DNA of 64,000 nucleotides from Rikenellaceae bacterium (GCA_902363575.1 CABJAJ010000002.1:62001-126000); one strand, 5' to 3'. Positions 25,482-34,089 are shown, numbered from the stretch's first letter. A program made the numbers and translations. The notes: generated by a model from the sequence alone, not told the origin.

Positions 25482-26428
25482 AAGGCGGTCTCGATGCGGA
25501 ACGTCAGGCGGCCGCCGTCGCGTTCCTTTTCTACGTGTGTGAGCCGCACGTCGCGGCAGCAGGTCAACTCCGACAACCGCTGCACGAAGGCCGAGACATC
25601 GTCCGCGTCCGGAGCCGCGCCGCTGACGACCACGATGCCCTCGCGCCGTTGCAGCGGTTTGCGGGCCTCGAAGCGTTTGGTGAGCGGTTCTACGGCCAGC
25701 TGCGTCAGCACGACCCGCTCCGGAACAGCCCCGGCGATCCGGTCGCATACGACGGCCCGCTGTGCAACCGGGCGTTTTGAAAACTCCGCCAGCAGCTCCC
25801 GCTGCCGGCTCCCGGACGAAGCGGCGTTCGACGCCGAGCGTTCCCGCGCCGCGAGCTCCGCCTTCAACGCCTGCCGCCGGGCGTTCATTCGCGGCGAAAG
25901 CAGGGCGTTCGCCGTAAGCAGGCAGAGCAGCAGCCCCAGCACCGGAAGCGCCGCACGGCGCACAACCGCCTGTGCCGCAGCCGACGATTCGGGCGTCGGC
26001 CGGAGGAGCGACCGCCAGCGCAGGCCGGCGTAGAGCTGCCGGGCGAGTTCCGCCGCCGTCAGCCCGAAATCCGCCGCGGCATCGGCGCAGAAGATGCGCA
26101 CCAGAACGATCCCTTCCGCCGCAAGTTCTTCGGTCAGTGCATCGAGCCGCTCCCGACGCACGAAGGAGGTCAGGCCGTTCGCCGAGCTCCACAGGAAAGT
26201 CCCGGGATCGGCCTTGACGCGCGCCGTAATCTGCGCGTCGTCGGGTTTCGTAACGACACCATGCCCGCAGACGACCAGCACGGCGAGGGTGTTTTTCGCC
26301 GCCGTCCTATCCGCCGGGCTCAGGCTCGCCGCACGCCACGCGAAGACCTCCGTGCGGCAGCTCCCGTCCGCAGCATATTCCGCCCGGACAAAAGCGATAC
26401 GATTCAGGATGCGAGGTAACAGTTTCAT
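25478..26428 (-). CDS. PilM-PilN/GspL-like fused assembly protein
   Basis: 316 residues, coupled to the secretin gene by an ATGA overlap. Residues 1-160 are cytoplasmic and look like a reduced PilM/GspL actin-like domain (ILNRIAFVRAEYAADG, NTLAVLVVCGHGVV). A helix follows at about 165-185, then a coiled coil and a PilN-type periplasmic domain (VVCDRIAGAVPERVVLTQLA, GAAPDADDVSAFVQRLSEL). The fusion matches GspL of type II secretion and not the split PilM/PilN of type IV pili. The N-terminal domain is shorter than usual, so nucleotide binding may be lost. Confidence 0.7.
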   Translation of the reverse strand: MKLLPRILNRIAFVRAEYAADGSCRTEVFAWRAASLSPADRTAAKNTLAVLVVCGHGVVTKPDDAQITARVKADPGTFLWSSANGLTSFVRRERLDALTEELAAEGIVLVRIFCADAAADFGLTAAELARQLYAGLRWRSLLRPTPESSAAAQAVVRRAALPVLGLLLCLLTANALLSPRMNARRQALKAELAARERSASNAASSGSRQRELLAEFSKRPVAQRAVVCDRIAGAVPERVVLTQLAVEPLTKRFEARKPLQRREGIVVVSGAAPDADDVSAFVQRLSELTCCRDVRLTHVEKERDGGRLTFRIETAL

Positions 26429-28377
26429 TCGATCACCGTAGGTTTAATAAACACATTGAGCGTACGCTCGACTTTGTTGCGTTTCTCCTTGCCGAAGAAC
26501 CACTTGATAACCGGGACGCGCGCCAGGAACGGAATGCCGCGCGAGGATTTCTCCATCGAGTTGCGGTCCAGACCTCCCAGCAGCACCATCTCCTCGTTCT
26601 GCACCTTGACGATCGACTTGAAGCTTCGTGTGGCCGTGGCCGGGGGTGCCTCCTCCGATTCACGGCCCGTGAATTCGGTCTGCTCGAACTCGATTTCGAG
26701 CGTGATCTGCCGGTCCGTCGACACATAGGGCGTAACCTTGATCGAGAGGTTCGCCTCGACCGACTTCCATTGGTAGGACTCCGAGGAGATGGGGTTCTGC
26801 GTTCCGTAGTAGTTGTTCTGCACCTCCTTGTAATACTGCGTCTCGCCACTGGTGAGGGTCGCCTCGTGGCCGTTGAGCGTCGAGAGCTTCGGGGTGGATT
26901 GCAGGCGGATCGTGCCGTTTTCTTCGAGGGCCTGGAGGCTGAGGTAGAAATTCGGCGTAACGCGCCCGAGGTTGACCGCGCCGCTGGCGCGCCGGAGCAG
27001 GTTATTGACCGCCCCGGCGCTGAAGGTCATGTCAACGCCCGGGCCCAGCGTTCCCGAGGTCTGTACGGGTGCCTTGCCCACCCCCGCGCCGAGGCCGACT
27101 TCGTGAATTTTGCTCTTGGTGACGTCGGCGATAATAATCTCCATCGTCACGAGCGGTACGGGTTTGTCCACCGACCGGAGGAACGTTTCGACACGCGCCA
27201 CATCGCGCCGGTCGCCGCCCAGAATCAGGCTGTTCAGGTCCGGGAAGGTCTTGATCTCCACGCCCTGTTTCAGCACCGCCGGGATGACCTCCTCGACCTT
27301 CGAGACGGCCCGGAACGCCAGTGGCACAATGGTCGCCGAAGCCAGCCCGTCGCCCTGAGCCGTCCCGAACACATAAATGCCCCGCTCGCAGTAATAGGAG
27401 AACTGCGACCCTTTGAGCAACACGGCCAGCAACGTTTCGAAATCCGTGTCGTCGATCCAGATGCCCGTCGTGAGGCTCACGGGCGACTTGAAGTAATAGT
27501 TCAGGCCGAGCTGTTCGCAAAGGTCGAGGATAATGTCTTGCACATTGCCGCGTGCGATATGCGCCGTGATGCGCCCCAGCGAATCCACCTGCAGTTCGTT
27601 CTGCGAGAACTGCCGACGCCGCGTGTAGGCGGGACCCGGCGAGCCGCCCTCCGACTGCTGTGCCTGTTCGCGGTAGATCGTCCAGACATCCGCGGCGTCC
27701 TTTTCGGCCGTGAGGCCGTTGACCGAGGCGAGGGTCTGCAATGCCCCGTCGAAGGGCATCGCCCGCACATAGCCCGAAACCTTATAGTCGTACAAAGGTT
27801 GCGGAACGATGATATTGCGACCCGAAAAGGAAGTGATCTTCTTCGTCACGTCGATCAGCCGTTCGCCCCGCAGGTCGTAGAACAGCGTCGTGTCGGCGGC
27901 GTTGTAGAAGACCTCCGGATCGGGCTGCGGCTGCGGTGCGGGGGCTGCGGGGAAGACGGCGAGGATATTGCCCGCCGTCTCCACGTCGAGCCGGTATTCG
28001 CGGCAGAGGAAGCGCACCAGGTCGTCCACGCGCGCCCGGGTGAAGTTGCACGAAACGGGGATGTTCTCGACGCTCCGCACCGACAGGTTCACGCCGCTCG
28101 CACGTGCGATGTTACGCAGCAGCTCCGCCAAGGGCAGCCGCCCGGCCGTAACGTCCACCGTGCGGGCAAAGGTCGAATCCCGCTCCACGAGCGCCTCCAG
28201 CCTGCGGTCGATAACGGCATAGCGCAGTGAATCCGAAGCGGCCGAAACGGTGTGCAGCGCAGGCCGCCGGTCGGCAGCGTTCCGACGCATGTTGGTTTCA
28301 CCGATGGTTTCCGGTTCCTGTGCCGCACACAGGCAACAGAGGCCGGATAAGCAGAATAGCAGGCAGAGGTATTTCAT
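26425..28377 (-). CDS. Type II/IV secretin (GspD/PilQ-like outer-membrane channel)
   Basis: 650 residues with signal peptide (MKYLCLLFCLSGLCCLCAAQ). N domains at about 45-140 (PLAELLRNIARASGVNLSVR) and 170-260 (LIDVTKKITSFSGRNIIVPQ) are followed by further N1-type repeats and the secretin core at about 440-650: FYLSLQALEENGTIRLQSTP, NGHEATLTSGETQYYKEVQN, VQNEEMVLLGGLDRNSMEK, and the final SSRGIPFLARVPVIKWFFG. This is the outer-membrane pore of the machine. It ends coupled to the GspL-like gene and lies 3 bp after the ATPase gene. Confidence 0.92.
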   Translation of the reverse strand: MKYLCLLFCLSGLCCLCAAQEPETIGETNMRRNAADRRPALHTVSAASDSLRYAVIDRRLEALVERDSTFARTVDVTAGRLPLAELLRNIARASGVNLSVRSVENIPVSCNFTRARVDDLVRFLCREYRLDVETAGNILAVFPAAPAPQPQPDPEVFYNAADTTLFYDLRGERLIDVTKKITSFSGRNIIVPQPLYDYKVSGYVRAMPFDGALQTLASVNGLTAEKDAADVWTIYREQAQQSEGGSPGPAYTRRRQFSQNELQVDSLGRITAHIARGNVQDIILDLCEQLGLNYYFKSPVSLTTGIWIDDTDFETLLAVLLKGSQFSYYCERGIYVFGTAQGDGLASATIVPLAFRAVSKVEEVIPAVLKQGVEIKTFPDLNSLILGGDRRDVARVETFLRSVDKPVPLVTMEIIIADVTKSKIHEVGLGAGVGKAPVQTSGTLGPGVDMTFSAGAVNNLLRRASGAVNLGRVTPNFYLSLQALEENGTIRLQSTPKLSTLNGHEATLTSGETQYYKEVQNNYYGTQNPISSESYQWKSVEANLSIKVTPYVSTDRQITLEIEFEQTEFTGRESEEAPPATATRSFKSIVKVQNEEMVLLGGLDRNSMEKSSRGIPFLARVPVIKWFFGKEKRNKVERTLNVFIKPTVIE

Positions 28378-28380
28378 AGG

Positions 28381-29796
28381 CTAATAGTTCAGCAGGGGTA
28401 TGAGTTCGTCGAGCGAGGTTTCGCCCCGCAGGAACAGCCCGACGACGGCGTCCCGGAGCGACGGGATACCCCGTGCCGCCAGCAGCGGGGAGATATCCGT
28501 CTGTCCCCCGCGCGCAGCGGCCGCGAGTTCGTCGTCCATCGGGATCACCTCGTAGACCGCACGCCGGCCGCTGTAACCCGTATAGAAGCACTGTTCACAG
28601 CCCACGGCCTCGAAATACGAAACGGTATCAGGGACCAACCGCCGCACCTCCTCTGAGCTCTCGACCCGTCGTTTGCAATGCGGGCACAGCAGCCGCACCA
28701 GGCGCTGGGCGACGGTCATCACCAGCGTATCGGCCACCAGGTAGGGATGCACGCCCATGTCCGACAGGCGGGCGACGGCGCCCCACGCCGTGTTGGTGTG
28801 GATCGTCGAAAACAACAGGTGCCCCGTCAGCGACGAGCGCACGGCCATCTGCGCCGTGTCGCCGTCGCGGATCTCGCCCAGCATGATGATGTCCGGGTCC
28901 TGCCGCAGGAACGTCCTGAGTGCGCTGCCGAACGTCAGCCCGATCTCCTCTTTGAGCTGCGTCTGGTTGACCCCTTCGAGTGTGTACTCGATCGGGTCCT
29001 CGATGGTGAGGATGTTTTCGGAAACGGCATTCAGCCGCCGCAGCGTGGCATAGAGCGTCGTGCTCTTGCCCGAGCCTGTCGGACCGCAGATCAGCACCAT
29101 GCCGAACGGACGCGCGATGGAGCGGCAATAGTCGTCGTACTGCCGGGCCGAGAAACCGAGGTTTTTCAGCTCCAGCAGTTCCACATGGCGCGTCAAGAGG
29201 CGCAGCACGACCTTTTCGCCGTAGATCGTCGGAAGCGTCGAGACGCGCACGTCGAACTTGTTGCCGTCGCGGTCATATAATATCCGGCCGTCCTGCGGAA
29301 GCCGCTTTTCGGAGATGTCGAGGTTTGCAAGAATCTTGATCTGGTTCACGAGCGGTGCGTACTGCGTCCGGTCCACGACATACCGTTCGGACAGTTTCCC
29401 GTCGATACGCAGACGCACCCGGCAGCGGGTTTCGTAAGGCTCGATATGGATGTCGCTGGCATAGTCGCGGAACGCTTCGCCCACGAGCGATAGCAGGAAT
29501 CCCTGTCCGGAAGAAATATCCGTCAGGCGGTCCGCGACAGCGGCTCCGGACGAGGCGTCCGGGCGGTAGTATTGCAGCAAAAGCCGCTGCAACTCCTCCT
29601 CGGCAACCGGTTCGATCCGGACCTGCCAGCCGTAGAGAACTTCCAGTTCGGCGGCAGCAGCGGCGTAGTCATGGCCCTCCGCGCCGTAGCAGCAGACCTC
29701 CGTGTTTTGCCGTCGGACCGGAACAAGGCGGTATTCTCCGGCTTCGGAAGCGGTCAGAAGCTGGACGACCTCCGTGGGGATCAAACGCTCTTCCAT
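28381..29796 (-). CDS. GspE/PilB-like assembly ATPase
   Basis: 471 residues from the ATG at 29796 (MEERLIPTEVVQLLTAS), which overlaps the prepilin peptidase gene by 16 bp; the longer reading is a shadow. N-terminal GspE domain, Walker A ICGPTGSGKSTT, Asp box ILTIEDPIEYTLEGVNQTQL, Walker B DPDIIMLGEIRDGDTA, His box HLLFSTIHTNTA, and a zinc tetracysteine CPHC...CEQC. It powers pseudopilus or pilus extension. No separate PilT retraction ATPase is seen, which fits secretion or a non-retracting pilus. Confidence 0.93.
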   Translation of the reverse strand: MEERLIPTEVVQLLTASEAGEYRLVPVRRQNTEVCCYGAEGHDYAAAAAELEVLYGWQVRIEPVAEEELQRLLLQYYRPDASSGAAVADRLTDISSGQGFLLSLVGEAFRDYASDIHIEPYETRCRVRLRIDGKLSERYVVDRTQYAPLVNQIKILANLDISEKRLPQDGRILYDRDGNKFDVRVSTLPTIYGEKVVLRLLTRHVELLELKNLGFSARQYDDYCRSIARPFGMVLICGPTGSGKSTTLYATLRRLNAVSENILTIEDPIEYTLEGVNQTQLKEEIGLTFGSALRTFLRQDPDIIMLGEIRDGDTAQMAVRSSLTGHLLFSTIHTNTAWGAVARLSDMGVHPYLVADTLVMTVAQRLVRLLCPHCKRRVESSEEVRRLVPDTVSYFEAVGCEQCFYTGYSGRRAVYEVIPMDDELAAAARGGQTDISPLLAARGIPSLRDAVVGLFLRGETSLDELIPLLNY

Positions 29797-30230
29797 AGCA
29801 GCAAGGGTATCAGGACCAAAGCGAGCATGCTGACCAGCGGGATCGTCGGCCTGCGTGTGACGAGCCACCAGCCAAGGGCCAGCACACATCCGGCCAACAG
29901 GTAACGAACATACGCGACCGGAGGAAACAGAGCCGCCGTAACGGCCGCGAAAGCAAGATCCCCGCCGCCCGGCAGCGTCGCGGCGAAAGTACGGGTCCGG
30001 TTACGAAGCCGGACCGTAACGGCCGCGGTCAGTAACAATAAAAGACCGACGCCGAGATTCAGGCCCGTATTCACCAGCCAGATCGGCCAGGGTGATTTCC
30101 AGAGCCCTGCACAGACGGCAAGCGCCCCGGCTGCAAGCAGCCAGACAAGAGCCACTTCGCGGCGACGGAAGTCGCTCACGATCATCGGCACAAGCGTCAG
30201 GATCAACAGAATATGCAGGGTCAGCATCAT
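29781..30230 (-). CDS. Type IV prepilin peptidase (A24 family), short form
   Basis: 149 residues with about five or six hydrophobic segments. The two catalytic aspartates sit in MIVSDFRRREV and ATLPGGGDLAFAAV, the motifs of the A24 aspartyl proteases. The N-terminal methyltransferase domain of PilD/GspO is absent, as in TadV-like enzymes. It is 5 bp after the major pilin gene, whose leader it must cleave. Confidence 0.85.
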   Translation of the reverse strand: MMLTLHILLILTLVPMIVSDFRRREVALVWLLAAGALAVCAGLWKSPWPIWLVNTGLNLGVGLLLLLTAAVTVRLRNRTRTFAATLPGGGDLAFAAVTAALFPPVAYVRYLLAGCVLALGWWLVTRRPTIPLVSMLALVLIPLLLWKSV

Positions 30231-30235
30231 GCCGG

Positions 30236-30667
30236 TCAGTCTTTGACAGTTTCTTTTAGCTCTTTGTCCTGGTTGATCTCCCAGACGTTGTAAACCCCGT
30301 CGCCGTCGAAATCCACGACCGCCGTGGCCGTGGCCCGGAAGCCGTGCTCCGTGGCCTCCACGATCTCGATCAGGTAGTTAGCCTGCCCGCCGTCCGTAAC
30401 CAGCCGCGACTGCTCGAAACCAAGCTCTTCCAAAGACGACGAATAGCGCGAATAGGTGTAGAAATTGCTCTTCTGCAACGTATGCAGGTACGTCAACTGC
30501 TGCTGGGCCTCCGTAGCCTTCGCGCGTGAAATCAGCGGCATCAGGTTCGGAAGTGCAATGAGCACCAGGATGCCGATGATGACCAGCACGACCAGCAGCT
30601 CCGGAAGCGAAAAGGCCCGCAGCTTTCGCCGGAGTCGCACGGTTCGGGGAGTGTAAAATGAGAGCAT
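30236..30667 (-). CDS. Major pilin/pseudopilin (GspG/PilA-like)
   Basis: 143 residues. Leader MLSFYTPRTVRLRRKLRA, then FSLPELLVVLVIIGILVLIA, a class III-like prepilin motif with Glu at +5; the residue before the cut is Ala, not the usual Gly. The head ends with FDGDGVYNVWEINQDKELKE, which resembles the calcium-binding DGDG loop of GspG major pseudopilins. First gene of the twelve-gene operon, preceded by the repeated upstream sequence at 30741-30811. Confidence 0.88.
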   Translation of the reverse strand: MLSFYTPRTVRLRRKLRAFSLPELLVVLVIIGILVLIALPNLMPLISRAKATEAQQQLTYLHTLQKSNFYTYSRYSSSLEELGFEQSRLVTDGGQANYLIEIVEATEHGFRATATAVVDFDGDGVYNVWEINQDKELKETVKD

Positions 30668-30740
30668 GACATTCGATAATTATGCACTGCAAAAATAGCC
30701 GCTGCAAGGCTTTTCATCGTGAAAAAGGACGAAAATCCAA

Positions 30741-30811
30741 CCTTACAAAATTCGCTTATCTGTCTGCTAATCAATATCCGTTCAAATAAAAATCTTATTT
30801 CTGACTTTCAC
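30741..30811 (-). repeat. Upstream sequence shared with the Rhs operon, copy B
   Basis: Ungapped ~77 percent match to 20664-20734, 74-144 bp upstream of the major pilin gene and in the same orientation relative to the gene it precedes. The rest of 30,668-30,968 (301 bp) shows no gene; 30,812-30,968 must contain the divergent promoter of the 30969 gene. Confidence 0.75.
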
Positions 30812-30968
30812 ATGCCCAATAGGCTGGAAATGACCCAGAAGCCCAACTGTCCCGGGGAGTTATTTTCGTATCTTAAATGAAAAATGAATAAATCGCTTTA
30901 CACCGAAATCCGGGCTCCCTGTTCAGTTTATTGCATCAATTATTTACTAACCCGGAAAATTTAATCCC

Positions 30969-31412
30969 ATGAAAGCCCTGTTGATTTCTATTCTAATCAT
31001 CCAGCAGGTTGTCATTATGCTGTTGGTGTTCTACATGAAAAAACAAACCGGAGAACTGAACACATTCAAATACAAACATGCCGACTGTCGGCGCTATATC
31101 GAAATGCTGATCGAGACGGTATATACGCACAAACACGACCCGAAGCATCTGTTGGAGCATCTGTGCGAAGAGATGACGGTCAAAAAACTATTGTGCTATC
31201 ATATCGTAGCCGAGGATTTGGACCGGCTTTTCCCGCCCGACTTCAACGCAAACAAAAACGATATGCTGATCTATAAACTTAGCGAGGAGGGTTTCTCGGC
31301 CAAGGAGCTGTGCCTGCTTTTCGGCCTGAACAACCTCAATACGGTCTATGTGAAGTGCAGCCGGATCAAGAAGAAACTTTATCCGGATAAAGAATCGCAA
31401 GAAAGGACCTGA
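30969..31412 (+). CDS. Membrane-anchored LuxR-type helix-turn-helix protein
   Basis: 147 residues. One N-terminal helix at about 2-22 (ALLISILIIQQVVIMLLVFY) anchors a cytoplasmic part. The C-terminus (LSEEGFSAKELCLLFGLNNLNTVYVKCSRIKKKL) is the helix-turn-helix that ends many Bacteroidetes TPR-histidine-kinase-like or DUF6377 regulators. The TPR sensor part of those proteins is absent. It is divergent from the secretion operon and faces copy B of the shared repeat, so it may regulate that operon and the Rhs operon. Confidence 0.7.
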   Translation: MKALLISILIIQQVVIMLLVFYMKKQTGELNTFKYKHADCRRYIEMLIETVYTHKHDPKHLLEHLCEEMTVKKLLCYHIVAEDLDRLFPPDFNANKNDMLIYKLSEEGFSAKELCLLFGLNNLNTVYVKCSRIKKKLYPDKESQERT

Positions 31413-31420
31413 CCTGTTCG

Positions 31421-31452
31421 ACAACCCTGTCCGTTGGGGCAGGGTTGTTTTA
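31421..31452 (+). terminator. Rho-independent terminator after the 30969 regulator
   Basis: ACAACCCTG/CAGGGTTGT stem with a 10-nt loop, then TTTT. Confidence 0.85.
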
Positions 31453-31589
31453 TCGATTGTATGAAATTTCCATTTAATCTGTATTGGTCATAGGTTTGTC
31501 TCGTGTGGTGGCTTTATCATCCCATCATCGTTCCATGACCCATATTCAACTGGTTCTTTCTCTCGTATTTTCCGGTACGCATAAAGGAG

Positions 31590-32834
31590 TTGTCTGAAGG
31601 GAAATATTGCAACTACCGATATAATTCCCTAAATTTGCTGGAGCAGGCTACGGACCCGACAAACAACGTATTGGCGGAGTACAGTTACCTTGCGGACGGC
31701 ACGAAACTCGCGGTTCGGGACAAGGCCGGCAACGGATATACCTATTTGGGTTCTTTGATATACCAAAGCAATGGCGGCAGGCTCTCTTTAGAAAATACGC
31801 TGTTCAACGGGGGCAGCATCCTCAAAACCTCGTCCGGGTATGAGGTAGTTTACCATGTAACCGATTATCTGGGAAGTATCCGTGCCGTGGTCGATTCATC
31901 GGGCAAGGTGCTGGAGTATAATAACTACTATCCATTCGGCGAGCGCTGGCAGCAAACCGGGCCGCTCTTCGCCGGCAACCGCTACCGGTTCAACGGCAAA
32001 GAGCTTCAGGTTACGGGACAACTCGGGCTGCTCGACTACGGTGCCCGCATGTATGACCCCGCATTGGCCCGTTGGCAGGGCTGCGATCCGGCTATGCAGA
32101 TGGCGAACCCCTTTGTCTTCAGCGGGAACAATCCGGTGGTCAATGTGGATGAGGACGGACAATTCTTTTTCTCATTCCTAAGCGGATTTATCCGAGGATT
32201 GATCAAGGGACAAAATCCGCTCAAAACCGGCTGGAAAGGTGTTACCAATACCGCTAAAATTGTAGGAGGGTTATTCGTGGGAGACTTTGGTCAGATTATA
32301 AGCAGACTTACGTGGGAATTGCCTCAGACATTGCTTGGCTATTCTATCAACTTAATCAGCAGTCAAATTGGCATGGTTTGGGATGTGAACTATTATGACG
32401 GTGCTACAGTGGTCAATTCGAGTTGGTACGGTCACGGTGCATTCACATTAGGAAGCTATATTTCTGGTGGACATACTTTAAGAGCTGATCCGTCTAATCC
32501 ACTTTTTCAGCATGAATACGGACACTACTTACAAAGTCAGGATTTCGGCCCCTTATATTTGAATAACTATGCTATACCAAGTCTTATGAGTGCCATATTC
32601 TCACATAAAACACATAAACATTATTATACAGAACAAGATGCAAATAAAAGAGCGATAAAATACTGGGAAAAGAAATTTCCAGGATTTGTGGATATTGAAC
32701 ATAAATGGAATTTTGATATTAATCCTATAGACGTATATAATCGAGATATACCATTTAGTGAAAATGTTCCATCTCTCCAAAACCGACAAAAATCCCCTTT
32801 TGATAAACTCAATCAAGCCATACAATACTATTAA
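31590..32834 (+). CDS. Truncated Rhs core with zinc-metalloprotease-like tip (orphan toxin cassette)
   Basis: About 414 residues if a TTG at 31590 is used; no convincing start codon exists, and similarity to the intact Rhs protein begins in mid-repeat (YRYNSLNLLEQ matches YNDLNLVEQ), so this is probably the 3' end of an Rhs gene displaced by recombination. The Rhs core is complete (VTDYLGSIRAVVDSSG, YYPFGERWQ, LLDYGARMYDPALARWQGCD). The tip of about 220 residues has HEYGH at about 307-311 (QHEYGHYLQSQ) and a downstream TEQDAN at about 346-351, the arrangement of an HExxH zincin with a third ligand. It is followed after 3 bp by a lipoprotein gene. It may be silent, or a donor for tip exchange. 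Confidence 0.7.
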   Translation: MSEGKYCNYRYNSLNLLEQATDPTNNVLAEYSYLADGTKLAVRDKAGNGYTYLGSLIYQSNGGRLSLENTLFNGGSILKTSSGYEVVYHVTDYLGSIRAVVDSSGKVLEYNNYYPFGERWQQTGPLFAGNRYRFNGKELQVTGQLGLLDYGARMYDPALARWQGCDPAMQMANPFVFSGNNPVVNVDEDGQFFFSFLSGFIRGLIKGQNPLKTGWKGVTNTAKIVGGLFVGDFGQIISRLTWELPQTLLGYSINLISSQIGMVWDVNYYDGATVVNSSWYGHGAFTLGSYISGGHTLRADPSNPLFQHEYGHYLQSQDFGPLYLNNYAIPSLMSAIFSHKTHKHYYTEQDANKRAIKYWEKKFPGFVDIEHKWNFDINPIDVYNRDIPFSENVPSLQNRQKSPFDKLNQAIQYY

Positions 32835-32837
32835 ATA

Positions 32838-33323
32838 ATGAAATTGATATCACTTTTTGGAATCATCTTAATTGCTTTTGGATGTGTACCCTCTGAATCG
32901 GCTAACACTCATTATACCATAAAGGTCGCCAATCAATCAGAACAGCGGATTTATGTCACTTTTGATCGAAGCTATTTTGCTCATCCATCCAAAGGTGTAG
33001 TGGATTATTACAAATTCAAACTTGAACGGCCAGGTGACATAAAGACTCCTCGCGATTATCTAATCCTACCCGGTGAAATCAATCGTACTGCGCTTGATAT
33101 AGGTTCATGGGACGGCTATAATTGTATCGAAGTTGATATGTCGCTTTGCAATTGGATCATTTATTTCGTAGATGCCGATTTTATTGATTCAAGACCCCTT
33201 GAAGAGTTAGATGGTACTTACAAAGGGGTTCTTTTCCAGAAAGAATATACGCTTGAAGAAATCCGGGATTTGAATTTTACGCTCACTTATCCAGAGGCAA
33301 ATACAGACGTTTACCGGCTTTAG
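32838..33323 (+). CDS. Lipoprotein next to the zincin Rhs tip, putative immunity protein
   Basis: 161 residues with lipoprotein signal MKLISLFGIILIAFGC. The mature part is beta-rich (HYTIKVANQSEQRIYVTFDR) and ends without known motifs. It starts 3 bp after the Rhs tip stop. The position suggests immunity, and a periplasmic lipid-anchored protein would suit a protease toxin acting in the envelope. AT-richer than its chromosomal neighbours, as is the tip. Confidence 0.65.
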   Translation: MKLISLFGIILIAFGCVPSESANTHYTIKVANQSEQRIYVTFDRSYFAHPSKGVVDYYKFKLERPGDIKTPRDYLILPGEINRTALDIGSWDGYNCIEVDMSLCNWIIYFVDADFIDSRPLEELDGTYKGVLFQKEYTLEEIRDLNFTLTYPEANTDVYRL

Positions 33324-33343
33324 ATATTAATTTGAATGTATAT

Positions 33344-33368
33344 TACTCCCGGTCATCGACCGGGAGTA
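33344..33368 (+). terminator. Hairpin after the tip/lipoprotein pair
   Basis: Perfect TACTCCCGGTC/GACCGGGAGTA stem with a 3-nt loop. The T-run is weak (GTATTATGG). Resembles the hairpin at 20874 (CTCCCGG/CCGGGAG). Confidence 0.55.
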
Positions 33369-33455
33369 GTATTATGGCGCCACCATGATGAACAAGGCCA
33401 ACACGTAGCGCGTTATTTCCTGTCCTGTTTGTCCTTGAAGCGACTCGACACAACG

Positions 33456-33487
33456 AACGGACGGCCCTGTTAAGGCCGTCCGTTTTG
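33456..33487 (+). terminator. Hairpin between the Rhs cassette and mscL
   Basis: Perfect AACGGACGGCC/GGCCGTCCGTT stem with a 7-nt loop followed by TTTTG on the plus strand. It lies 18 bp past the stop of mscL and may serve both directions. Confidence 0.65.
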
Positions 33488-33504
33488 TAGAAGTCATGCC
33501 CGGA

Positions 33505-33990
33505 TTATTTCTTCTCCTGCCGGGCTTTGAGCAGGTCGCGGATTTCGGTCAGCAGGACCTCCTCCTTCGAGGGTGCGGGCGGAGTGACGGGGGCTGCCGC
33601 TTCGCGCTTGCGGATCAGACGGTTCATGAATTTGACCATCAGAAAGACGCAGAAAGCCAGGATCGTAAAGTCCACGCACTGCTGGATGAAATTGCCGTAG
33701 TTCCAGTAAACGGGCTCGGCAGCGGCTTTGACGACCGTTTCGCCGCTCCCGCCGACCATCTCGCCGACCGCATGGGTAGCGTGTGCCGCCGCGTCGCGTA
33801 CCTTGGTGATGTCCAACCGCAGGGACGAGAAGTCCGTATTGCCGATCAACGCGCCGATCGGGGGCATGATGATGTCGTTCACCAGCGAGGAGACGATCTT
33901 GCCGAACGCGCCGCCGATGATAACGCCGACGGCCATGTCCATGACGTTGCCCTTGAGGGCGAACTCGCGGAATTCCTTGAAAAATGCCAT
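33505..33990 (-). CDS. mscL: Large-conductance mechanosensitive channel MscL
   Basis: 161 residues from the ATG at 33990 ([20 protein letters not shown]), the family's usual start; the upstream extension has no match. TM1 is the classic [31 protein letters not shown] and TM2 is [21 protein letters not shown]. The periplasmic loop is longer than in E. coli MscL and holds an Ala/Gly/Val-rich insert (about 57-90, [20 protein letters not shown]). The C-terminal bundle ([14 protein letters not shown]) is present. Releases solutes in osmotic down-shock. Confidence 0.95.
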   Translation of the reverse strand: MAFFKEFREFALKGNVMDMAVGVIIGGAFGKIVSSLVNDIIMPPIGALIGNTDFSSLRLDITKVRDAAAHATHAVGEMVGGSGETVVKAAAEPVYWNYGNFIQQCVDFTILAFCVFLMVKFMNRLIRKREAAAPVTPPAPSKEEVLLTEIRDLLKARQEKK

Positions 33991-34052
33991 GTGGATGCAA
34001 GTTAAATTGATGGATGATTGGAATGTTACCGCAAAGATAGTGCTTTTCCGGT

Positions 34053-34089
34053 AAAAAAAGACAGCCATGGAAATTTTCCATGGCTGTCT
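34053..34089 (-). terminator. Rho-independent terminator of the biotin-carboxyltransferase gene
   Basis: On the minus strand GACAGCCATGGAAAA and TTTCCATGGCTGTC form a long stem followed by seven T, 85 bp past the stop. Confidence 0.85.

Noticed and set aside
20664..30811. The ~70-bp repeats as transposon ends around the secretion operon
   Set aside because: They are direct, only ~77 percent identical and each is upstream of an operon; no transposase or target duplication was seen. Shared regulation is more likely.
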